Part shown: in pieces, positions 21,939 to 33,900 of the stretch | Position numbering within the stretch: position 1 is the stretch's first letter | How the letters are laid out: every line of letters begins with the position of its first letter | Assembly (NCBI GenBank): GCA_963921425.1 | Contig: OY992833.1 | Location: 32,722,698-32,786,697, forward strand | Reading direction: 5' to 3' | DNA: 64,000 nucleotides | Source of the DNA: Dryas octopetala | Lineage: Eukaryota > Streptophyta > Magnoliopsida > Rosales > Rosaceae | Made by a program: the position numbers and the translations under genes | The notes under the pieces: generated by a model | Told to the model about the DNA's origin: nothing | Seen by the model: the letters and a program-made list of their open reading frames with translations, nothing else | The model's database searches: none

Positions 21939-24900
21939 TCAGTTCTGCTCAGATCCTTGGGCAGGAATCATATCTAGAGCCTTCATAATAAAGGCGTATA
22001 TGAAGGCATCTTCTTGAAGCTTCTCAAATCTGCACCAAACAAGAATGGGGGGAGAAACCAGAATTAGTATTACAGAGAGTATGTGGAAATACTTCAGACT
22101 TCAACCATATCTTTAAGGCAACACAGTTGTTCCTGTTTATTACAAGTAAAAGTGAATACCACAGAACACTGCCAACAGCATATACAAACCTCTCCTTTCA
22201 CAGTAGGCTTCATACTATCTTTATCCCTCGATGTACAGTTTTCAATTCTATGGTAGAATTGAAAAATAGTTTTGGTATCAGAGGTAGAAATTCGGTCTTA
22301 TCATTCTATCATATGTATTCAGAATGGTCGTGACAATAATGTTAACTGATCCATGTGATAAACTTCTGAACTTGACTACACATATATTTATTAACATAAA
22401 GCTAATGATAGGGAGGCATTATAAGAATGGAATTCCTCTTTACATGAAAGGCCAAAATTAAGCCCCTAACTTTTTTAGCATTGGTTATAGTCATAGATGA
22501 ACGTACTAGATCTACTCAAGATTGTATTTGTTAGTTTCTAGGATTTGTTATATTGGCTATGTTCCTTGTCAAAACAATTGTATTAATTTGTATTTAATCA
22601 CTCACAAGCTCTAGGCTAGATTTAGGACAAGTTCTGCTGCTTTGAAGAAGTCAAGAATGATCAAAGACACAAGGTATACTGCACTTCATTCATTTCATGA
22701 ATTTAACAGATTTGTGTCTATTTGACTAGTCGTTCACTAATCATAAAGAACACTGTTTTTCACGTACAGTGACTGTTATTTAAGTCACAGTCGCTACAGT
22801 GGGTCATTTCGGGTTTTTGCTTTTTAAGCCCAATTCTTTGAAAGCCCATATTCTGTTTAGTACTAGACATGCATGTGCATTGCACATGGCTTGTTTCCCC
22901 TACTGTAGCAATCAGATCTGATTGCATCTTTGCCATTCACGCACACACCTTCACACATCAGCACTATTCATCATCTTCATCACATTTCTGATTTTTAAAG
23001 AAAAATTCCTTTTTACAGCTGATTATTCCTATCCTTAGTAATACTAGGATACCCCTCTAGGACAAAGAGAATATGCCCTTCATCCGTCTCTTGTGGACAG
23101 CCATTGATTGGCTTCCACGTGGCATGGGCGAACATGCTTCTTGCGTGAGTGTGTACGGGGTTAAGTGGCTGGCTGGTCAGATCTTTTTCGGTGTGTTGAT
23201 GAGCAATTTTCGAGCGTGTATTCTTGGGGTTTCACGTCTGGGTATTTTTCTATGTGAAGTGTTCATCTTCAACATTTTCAGAAAATGGTCTTTAATTCTT
23301 GAAAAATCATAAAGAGATTTTCTGAACTTGTTTTTGTTAAATCTAAAATTCTATATGGGTTTGAGTGCTTAAATGTCTTCATACATTCTTCAAACACATT
23401 TATTTTAGATTTAAGTTGAATGATTCAATATTGATCTTTTCATGCCGATAGCTTGAGAAGGTTGATCTTTGTTTGTGAATCCTACATTTGCATATCATGT
23501 TCATGCATTGATGAAACCACTGAGCTTGGTGCGAATTGGTGCCATGGGTTGATGAGCTTGGAGTGGAGCTGCCTTCTTCATGAATGACCGATTGCCTTGC
23601 TAATGGAAGTTGCACAAAGGGGTAAGATAGCTGCCACTTAGTCTAGGACTTAGTGATTGAGCTTGTGTGCTGAGTGCCCTCTTTTGTATTGAACTTCTGA
23701 TTTAGTGGATTGCCTGGTCAGCTGGATAGACCCCCAGTTTTTACCCTTTGTGGTTTTTCTGGGTGAACATCTTGTGTGCATTTGTCTTCCTTGTTTGTGT
23801 TGTTATGATTACTGATTCACTCAACATTTAAACACAAATCTGTACTGTAGCTATTTGCTGAAAATTGATATATGTCTTATTTAATTGTCTAGCTAATCAC
23901 ACACCACTGTAGTTGTGGATAACACTGGGATGCCTACTGTGATGGATCCTCTGAGTGTATAGGATGTCACTTGATCCTTGGTGTGTTTGATTTGTGTTGT
24001 TTACTGAAGTGATTTTTGGTTTTTAGAAGTCAATGTGGAGTTTCATATTTTTGTTACTGGACCGTCTGAGTTGTGTTTGGTTGACTAGTTCGTGAGTGAT
24101 CACATAAACCAAAAATTGGGGTCCGATCACTGAAAGTGAAATTAATCAAGTTAATTGAGTGAATAGACCACCTAAATTAAACTTTCAATTGGTATCAGAG
24201 CGCTACTCTAAAAGCAAATAGAGAGATTCTAGGGTGTTGTTTGTTTTCTAGGTGTGTCTAGATGGAAAGAGATCGTGTTGCAGGATCTTGCAACTCTCCT
24301 CCATTCTTTGATGGCAGCAACTACGCTGCTTGGAGAGAAAAATTTGAAATTTTTCTTGATGCCTATGACGAGTTGGCATATGAGTATCTCACTGTTGAGT
24401 GGATTCCTCCCACACGAACTGTTGATGGGATTGAAACTCCTAAGCCTAGGTCCGAATGGTCTTTTGCCGAAGTCACGGCCTCTAGCTCCAACAAGAAGGC
24501 TAGAAATGCTATTGTCACTGCGCTGTCTTCCTCACAATTTGCACACATACAACATTGTGTCACGGCTAGGCAAGCTTGGAACAAACTTAGGGTTGTTCAT
24601 GAGGGGGACAAACAAGTTAGGTCACTTAAGCTTCAAATGGTACATGCCAAATTTGAAGAAATTAGGATGAAAGAGTCCGAGTCATTTTCCGAGTTCTATG
24701 AAAGGTTGGAAGCCCTCACAAATGAAGCCATGTCCCTAGGTAAACCTTATGAGGAGTCTACCATTGTCCAAAAGGTTCTTAGATCTCTACCTAAGAGATT
24801 TCAATCTAAGAAGCATGCAATACAAGAAGTCCAAAATTTGGATGAACTCAAAATTGGTAAATTGGTAGGAAAGCTTAAAACCTTTGAGATGGAACTTGAA

Positions 24901-27900
24901 ATGGATGAAAGGGATAGCGAGAAGTCAAAAGATATTGCTTTGCAAAGTGTCAAAGAGATGAGTGAAAACTTGAGTGAAAAATCATCCATGTCCGATGATG
25001 AGGTTGCCCTTTTTGTCAAAAGATTTAGACGAATTCTTAGAAATAAAGGGAGAGAAGCTAGAACTAGTGGTAACAACTTTAAGGAGTTCAAATTCAAACC
25101 TCAAGGGGAGAATTCATTTGAGAGAAAACAAGAGAGGAAGCCTAACTTTAAAGAAGGAAGAACAACCAAGAGAGATGTGAAATGTTACACTTGTGGTGGA
25201 ATAGGTCACATAGCAATTGAATGTGCAAACAATAGAAAGAATCATTCTTCAAGTAAGAATAAAGCCATGAAAATCACTTGGAGTGATAGTGAGAGTGATG
25301 ACTCAAATGATTGTGAGTCTTCTTCCGATGTTGAAGGTGATGAAGTTGCATTTGTTGCATCAATCAAGGAGATTGACCAAGTAGATGGTGGGTCTGACTC
25401 AGAATCTGTTCCTGATGATGAGTCTTACACTGCACTTTGTGATAAGTATGACTTACTTTTCACCGAAACTCTTAGCATAAAGGAAGAAAATCAGAAACTA
25501 AAGAATGCTAAATTGAAATTGTGTGAGAAGATTGAGTCATTAGAGAGTGAATTAGAAAGTGTGGCTATCTTGAAACAAAATTTTGAGAGTCAAGTCAAAG
25601 TGCTCAAGGAGAGCAACATCTACTTTAAATCTTTGAATGAGAAGCTTGAAAAAGAAGTACATGAAGCTAATGAGAGCATTGTTGAGCTCACCATTGGGGC
25701 TGAAAAGGTTGATAGGATGCTTAGGATTGGAAAGCATCATGGTGACAAAACCGGTTTGGGTTTTAGTGAAAATAGTCCTAGTGTATCCAACACAAAGACC
25801 ATTTTTGTCAAGTCAGAATCTGATCATAGTGTCAAAAAGGGTCTAGGTTTCATTGACATTGGTAAAAATGCATCTCATTCTAAGTCAAGTCAAGCTACAT
25901 CAAGTGTCACACAAATTGATTGTTCTACTTCACTTAGAAAAACAAAGTTTGTCCCGGTTTGTCATCATTGTCATGTCAAGGGTCACATTAGACCAAATTG
26001 TAACAAACTTAGAGGAAAGAAATCAAGTGAACCAAAGAGAAATGTTTCTCTACAAGAGCAAGTGAACAATCTACTCAAAGAGGTAACCAAAATTGCCTTA
26101 CTTGTCACCCCACTTCCCAAAAATAAGCCAAGTCCACATCAAAGATGGGTTGTGAAGAGCTCCACTAAATGTCTAGTAACCTTGAATGCTTTTTCAGCCA
26201 CTAAGAGGAACATTTGGTACCTAGATAGTGGGTGTTCCAAACATATGACGGGAGATAAGGAGGTCTTTACCTCTCTTGCTCCGTATGATGGTGGTAGTGT
26301 GACTTTTGGAGGAGGAGAGAAGTCCTATGTGAGTGGAAAGGGGGTTGTACACATACCCGGTATACCCGAATTGAAAAATGTAAGATTTGTTGATGGGCTA
26401 AATTCTAATTTGCTTAGTATTAGCCAACTTTGTGATGAATGGGGTGGTGAAGTGTGTATGTCCAAGAGTGGATGTAGAATTGTTGACTCCCAAGGAAGGG
26501 AGATCTTGAATGCCCCTAGGTCTAGGGATGATTGCTATGTGTTTGATGGCAATGTTGGAAAAATTGAGAATACTTGCAATAGAGCTATTGATGACACTAG
26601 CTCTCTTTGGCATCAAAGACTTGGTCACATTAATGTTCATGACCTTTACAAGTTGTCTAAGCATGAGGCTGTTAGAGGTCTTCCAAAGATAGGAAAGCCC
26701 GAAACTTTTGTTTGTGGTCCATGTCAAATGGGGAAACAAACCAAAGAACCACACAAAAGAGTCAAAGACATAGGCACCTCTAGGACACTTGAACTAATTC
26801 ACTTGGATTTAGTTGGTCCGGTCCAAACCTTGTCAATAGGTGGAAAGAAATACATTCTAGTCATGGTAGATGATTTTTCTAGGTACACTTGGGTGTCATT
26901 TCTTAAGGACAAGTCGGAGACATTTCAACATTTTGTCAAGATTGTGAAACTGCTGAAAAGTGAAGGTATGATGAGTCTGTCAACCCTGTCCAGAATTAGA
27001 TCAGACCATGGTACTGAGTTTGAAAACTCTCAATTCGATGAGTTTTGTTGTCAAATGGGTATTAAACATGAATTCTCAGCTCCAATAACACCCCAACAAA
27101 ATGGAATCGTTGAGAGAAAGAATAGGGTTTTGATTGAGATGGCTAGAGTGATGTTGAATAGCAAAAATCTTGCTAAACATTTCTGGGCTGAAGCGGTAAA
27201 CACGGCATGTTACATCATAAATAGAGTCTACCTTAGGCCGGGAACCAAAAAGACTCCCTATGAACTGTGGAAGGGTAAGAAACCTAAGGTTACACACTTT
27301 AGAGTGTTTGGGAGTGCATGTTACATCCTTAGGGATAGAGAACATTTTGGGAAATTTGATTCCAAGAGTGATGAGGGTCTGTTTTTAGGCTATTCATCCA
27401 ACAGTAGAGCTTTTAGAGTCTTCAATTTGCGAACAAATTCTATGTTGGAATTCATAAATGTGAAAATAGATGATCATGATGCATCTATTGAAATGGCTGC
27501 AGATAAGGATAGATTGTTCCCACAATCTGATCCTAAAGAGGATAATATGGTTAAAGAAGAGTCCAAATCAGGTAGTGATGAACCTGCTGATGACTCAAAA
27601 ATTGTTGAGTTTGATAAGTCAGAGAGCGAACAAAATGACAAAATCTTGAGTGACAGATCTGAAAAACCAAGATGGGTGAGGTGTAACCATGGTGAAGATG
27701 TAATTCTAGGTTCTTTAAACCAGCCAGTTAGGACTAGAAAACAAATGGCCAATGAACTTGCTCATGTGTGCTATGTTTCCATTGTCGAACCTAAAAATGT
27801 CAAAGAAGCACTCAATCATGAGGAATGGGTGAGTGCAATGCATGAGGAATTGAACCAATTTGAGAGAAACCAAGTGTGGACTCTTGTAGAGAGACCAGCC

Positions 27901-30900
27901 AACACAAATGTCATTGGAACCAAATGGATATTCAAAAATAAATCCGATGAATTTGGGAATGTAGTTAGAAACAAGGCTAGGCTTGTTGCTCAAGGGTACT
28001 CTCAATTAGAGGGTATTGATTTTGATGAGACTTTTGCACCCGTTGCTAGACTTGAGTCCGTTAGGTTGCTTTGTGCCATTGCATGTCATCTTAGGTTCAA
28101 ATTGTATCAAATGGATGTTAAAACAGCGTTTTTAAATGGTTACTTGAATGAGGAAGTTTTTGTAGAACAACCAAAAGGTTTTGAGGATCCTCACATGAGA
28201 GATGGTGTTTATAAATTGAGGAAAGCCTTGTATGGGCTGAAGCAAGCTCCAAGAGCTTGGTATGAGAGACTCTCTCATCACTTGTTGTCAAATGGGTATC
28301 AAAGAGGGTCGGTTGACAAGACCCTATTTGTAAAAAGGTTGAAAAATGATGTCTTGATTGCTCAAGTTTATGTGGATGATATTGTCTTTGGTTCAACTTC
28401 AGATTTTCATGTTAAGAGATTCATTGATGTAATGTCTAGTGAATTTGAAATGAGTCTAGTTGGTGAAATGAATTTCTTTTTAGGGCTTCAAGTCAAGCAA
28501 GTAGATAGTGGGATATTTATCTCCCAATCTAAGTATGCTAGAAACTTGGTCAAAAAATTTGGGCTTGAGTCTTCCAAAGTGGCTACTACTCCAATGAGTA
28601 AAAGCTCCAAACTTCATAGGGATCCAAGTGGTAAGCAAGTGGACCAAACCTTGTATAGAAGCATGATAGGAAGTCTCCTCTACCTCACAGCTAGTAGACC
28701 GGACATATCGTTTGCGGTAGGAGTGTGTGCTAGGTTCCAAAGTGATCCCAAAGAATCTCATTTGTTTGCAACAAAAAGAATCATCAAATATGTAAGTGAG
28801 ACTCTTGACTATGGGTTGTGGTATACTCATGATACCAACACTAAATTGGTTGGATTTAGTGACTCCGATTGGGCTGGGTGTAGTGATGATTTGAAGAGCA
28901 CCTCGGGTGGTGCTTCCTATGTTGGGAATAACTTAGTGTCTTGGCATAGCAAGAAGCAGAATTCTGTCTCTTTGTCGACTGCTGAAGCTGAATACATAGC
29001 AGCAGGGAGTTGTTATACACAACTCATTTGGATGAGACAAATGTTAGCCGATTATGGGATTGATGAGAAAACTTTTCTCATCTATTGTGATAACATGAGT
29101 GCTATAGATATCTCCAAGAACCCGGTGCAACATACAAGAACCAAGCATATTGACATTCGAGATCTTGTGGAGAGTGGAACTCTTACTTTGACTTTTGTTC
29201 CTTCCGAACAACAACTTGCAGACATCTTTACAAAAGCTCTAGAGAATCCAAAGCACATTAGTCTTCGGAAGTCAATTGGCATTTGTACACATGCATAATT
29301 CCTTGTAGTTAAATGTGCTTCATTGTTTAAGTTTCTTTTATTTGGTTAAGTAGTTTTTCTTTTAAAGAAAATAACCACTTTGAAAGGTTTTAACATTATT
29401 TGTCACACTCTCTTTGATATTCAAAAAGGTTCTTGCATAACATGAGTCATGTCAATAAGCATAATCCCTCCTTCTTGTCAAATGTTAGCCTTGAGATTTT
29501 TTTTAAAACACTTTGTCATAATCAATCAATCTTGTTAAATGCTTTTCAAAGACAATTTGTTTGAGGATGCAATTTAGCCCTTCAATATAATTCCTCATTT
29601 GTGACCCATCTTCAGCTACACTTTTCTCATTTGAACAAATGTGCACCATACAAAATAACAAAAAAAAAGAGGAAGTGTGACCAAAGAAGTCACGGCCCTA
29701 GGGAGAAACAAGGTGTTTTTATGGTGTTCTAGGGTAAAGAGTCGCAAAATTGGACCAAATCATTGCACTTAACTTGGGATGTGCCTAAACAAAACAAATG
29801 AAAATAATTTTCTCATAGCCATTGTCATGAGTTGAAAAACTTTGCTTTCAAGATTTGTTCCCAAATTAGAAATTCTCTTGAGTGGTTAAATTCTAATCTC
29901 TTGTTGTGGATGAAACGTATTTAACCTCTTTGGTTGTCATTGACATTGTTTTACCATCTTGAACAAGTCTTGCATGCTAGCATTGACCTCTCTATATCCC
30001 AAATATGCTTATTTTCTTGCACAAAATTTGCAATCTTCATTTTCCATATCTATGAGAGTGTTGACATTGGTGGTTAATTCTTTTCAAGTGTGTTTGTTGG
30101 TTTGTCAAATTTGTTTTGTCAAAAATAAATTCCCTGAAGCACATCTAACTCATAGATTTTCTTTTGCGTGTCATTGCTTCCAATTCTCTAAAGATTCCTC
30201 TATCTTTTTTGTTTTATGTTCCAGTACGCAGTTTGTTCATTTTGACTAGTCTAACAATCGTCAAATACAATCAATTTTCACAGGATTTTCTTCTCTAGCT
30301 GTCCCTCATATTACATGTCTATATTCTGCAAGCCCGGTATCGAGATGTTGCATTTAGGGGGAGTTTGTCTTTAGGGGAGTTAGCATTTAGGGGGAGTTAG
30401 AATTTTATGGAATTTTCTTTTTGAGCATGTATTTTTCTCTTGCATATCTCTCCAATTTTCTGTGCTTTTGAACTGGATTTTATCTTATGTATGATCTTTT
30501 GTCTTTCCATGACAAAAAGGGGGAGAACGTATTGGTTGTTTTAATCTCCATTTCTTGCTGCGTTTGAATTGCATACTATCATACTTTGTGTTGTGCTAGT
30601 ATTTCTTCTTGCAGTTACATTATAACAAGTGTTGGGCTGTGTGTTGAGAGTCTTGTGAGGTGAATGGGTTGATGTTTTGTCAAGGAAAGCCAAAGGGGGA
30701 GATTGTTAGTTTCTAGGATTTGTTATATTGGCTATGTTCCTTGTCAAAACAATTGTATTAATTTGTATTTAATCACTCACAAGCTCTAGGCTAGATTTAG
30801 GACAAGTTTTGCTGCTTTGAAGAAGTCAAGAATGATCAAAGACACAAGGTATACTGCACTTCATTCATTTCATGAATTTAACAGATTTGTGTCTATTTGA

Positions 30901-33900
30901 CTAGTCGTTCACTAATCATAAAGAACACTGTTTTTCACGTACAGTGACTGTTATTTAAGTCACAGTCGCTACAGTGGGTCATTTCGGGTTTTTGCTTTTT
31001 AAGCCCAATTCTTTGAAAGCCCATATTCTGTTTAGTACTAGACATGCATGTGCATTGCACATGGCTTGTTTCCCCTACTGTAGCAATCAGATCTGATTAC
31101 ATCTTTGCCATTCACGCACACACCTTCACACATCAGCACTATTCATCATCTTCCTCACATTTCTGATTTTTAAAGAAAAATTCCTTTTTACAGCTGATTA
31201 TTCCTATCCTTAGTAATACTAGAATACCCCTCTAGGACAAAGAGAATATGCCCTTCATCTGTCTCTTGTGGACAGCCATTGATTGGCTTCCACGTGGCAT
31301 GGGCGAACATGCTTCTTGCGTGAGTGTGTACGGGGTTAAGTGGCTGGCTGGTCAGATCTTTTTCGGTGTGTTGATGAGCAATTTTCGAGCGTGTATTCTT
31401 GGGGTTTCACGTCTTGGTATTTTTCTATGTGAAGTGTTCATCTTCAACATTTTCAGAAAATGGTCTTTAATTCTTGAAAAATCATAAAGAGATTTTCTGA
31501 ACTTGTTTTTGTTAAATCTAAAATTCTATATGGGTTTGAGTGCTTAAATGTCTTCATACATTCTTCAAACACATTTATTTTAGATTTAAGTTGAAGGATT
31601 CAATATTGATCTTTTCATGCCGATAGCTTGAGAAGGTTGATCTTTGTTTGTGAATCCTACATTTGCATATCATGTTCATGCATTGATGAAACCACTGAGC
31701 TTGGTGCGAATTGGTGCCATGGGTTGATGAGCTTGGAGTGGAGCTGCCTTCTTCATGAATGACCGATTGCCTTGCTAATGGAAGTTGCACAAAGGGGTAA
31801 GATAGCTGCCACTTAGTCTAGGACTTAGTGATTGAGCTTGTGTGCTGAGTGCCCTCTTTTGTATTGAACTTCTGATTTAGTGGATTGCCTGGTCAGCTGG
31901 ATAGACCCCCAGTTTTTACCCTTTGTGGTTTTTCTGGGTGAACATCTTGTGTGCATTTGTCTTCCTTGTTTGTGTTGTTATGATTACTGATTCACTCAAC
32001 ATTTAAACACAAATCTGTACTGTAGCTATTTGCTGGAAATTGATATATGTCTTATTTAATTGTCTAGCTAATCACACACCACTGTAGTTGTGGATAACAC
32101 TGGGATGCCTACTGTGATGGATCCTCTGAGTGTATAGGATGTCACTTGATCCTTGGTGTGTTTGATTTGTGTTGTTTACTGAAGTGATTTTTGGTTTTTA
32201 GAAGTCAATGTGGAGTTTCATATTTTTGTTACTAGACCGTCTAAGTTGTGTTTGGTTGACTAGTTCGAGAGTGATCACATAAACCAAAAATTGGGGTCCG
32301 ATCACTGAAAGTGAAATTAATCAAGTTAATTGAGTGAATAGACCACCTAAATTAAACTTTCAGTATTCTTTTCTTTGGGGTGAGGGAAAGGAAGTTAAAA
32401 AGTAAAAATAAAACCTTAAAATCTAACACAAGTATGATAACCAAAAGAATATTACCTCCCCGACTTTGAAGAATGCCCAGCACCAAATTCACATTTAAAC
32501 AAAATGGTGTTATTATCAGTCTTCATATCCCTCAATTTTGCCACAAATTTAGCAGGCTCTGAGTACATAACACGTGGATCTGTTGCAATAAACCAGTGTT
32601 TCAGATGGAAAGCTAGGAGAAGAATGCATTATCAGATATGAAAATATAAGCAATCATTCAAACATAATGATGGGACCCAAACATTCTAATGAATGTTTAA
32701 TAGTGCTCAGATGCTGTTGGAGAATGAAAGTATTTTGATAAGAATTCGAAGTGAGTAAGAGCACTTAATTTCTTAGTTTGTTGGCAGTGTGATGTAATTT
32801 CCTAATTTAAGTGATTTGGTTGGATTTGAGTTTCCTTCTGTAATTTGGTTTTCATTCTATTTAAACCCTTTAGGGTTATGATTAATGTATCACATTATCT
32901 CCCAATTTTTTCAACATGATATCATAACACATATTTTCTTAAATAGAAAAGTTCCTTTTGCCCATGGAAAGCCTACCAACAGATGTAATATAGAATTACA
33001 GAAGTGCTCACCTTAGGGACTTAAATTGAGGGACAAGTGAGGAACAATGCATGCAGCCCTTGAATGTATTTTCCCTCACACTAAGTCCCTAATGTAAGCA
33101 CAACTGCATATAATCATATAAAGCAATTCTCTAAGGAGGATGTCCTCTTTTGAAGGAAACAAGGACTTGTTGGATCACCCCGCAATGTATCATGGCAATG
33201 CCAATTATGCGCATACCCATAATGAAGAAATTAAATTGCAGAGGTAAAAGTGTTAAGATCTTGTGCCTACCATTTAGACCAGCAGTAACAAAAATGTTTG
33301 GATACTTTTGAGGCTTAACCTGCATAAAATAATGTGAAATAAATCACTAAGGTAACAAATTTTTTGGGATTACCACAAATGACTTAGTAGTGTGTTTGCC
33401 AGTTTTAACTAGGAAAGAAGAAAAGAGAAAAGAGATGGTCTTTAATTTCACTTATTCTTGTTTGGATGGGTGGGAAAGAAATGGAGAAAAATACTATAAA
33501 TGATCATTTCTAATGATGCCAAATGATGGATATTCTAGCTTAATTGTTATAAGAATACTGATTAAAGCAGTAGAGCACAGAGTTATATTGTCCTCACATT
33601 ATCAACAGGGGAATATGACTTCATGTAAAAGTAGAACTCCTCTTTACGTGGGTCGCCCCATTCCTGCAGAAACAGAATTACATCAGTGAATATAGATAGT
33701 GTCTAAACCTACACTTTGGAAAAAATATCAGCAAGCCCATAGCTGCGGTCACCAGATTCAAGATCATAAAGATGGGACAAATGGGTATGATTAGCTAGAT
33801 CTGTAAAACCAAAAAATATTAAAAGAACCCTTAAAAATAAAAGTCCAAACAAAGAACTCCAGAACTTTGAAGCACAAAGAAGAAAAATCAGGATGTCAAG

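Larger units (their letters stand above)
22529..32362 (+). mobile_element. Complete LTR retrotransposon, Copia superfamily, Sirevirus-type
   Basis: A 9834-bp element with two 1659-bp LTRs (22529-24187 and 30704-32362), each starting TGTTAG and ending CTTTCA. It is flanked by the 5-bp target duplication GTATT at 22524-22528 and 32363-32367. A primer-binding site complementary to initiator Met-tRNA follows the 5' LTR, and a polypurine tract precedes the 3' LTR. One uninterrupted gag-pol frame (24262-29298) has integrase before reverse transcriptase, the Copia order. Long coiled-coil gag, two zinc knuckles, repeated polypurine-like motifs and large LTRs point to the Sirevirus lineage. By eye the LTRs differ at about 11 of 1659 positions with no indels, so the insertion is young. 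It lies in the last intron of the S9A peptidase gene, opposite in orientation. Confidence 0.96.

Noticed and set aside
23073-23312. 79-codon frame repeated in both LTRs (also 31248-31487)
   Set aside because: Duplicated only because the LTRs are copies; no known LTR-encoded protein in this lineage and no coding signature.
29959-30249. 96-codon frame downstream of pol considered as an envelope-like gene
   Set aside because: Too short and hydrophobic without a convincing signal peptide and transmembrane arrangement.
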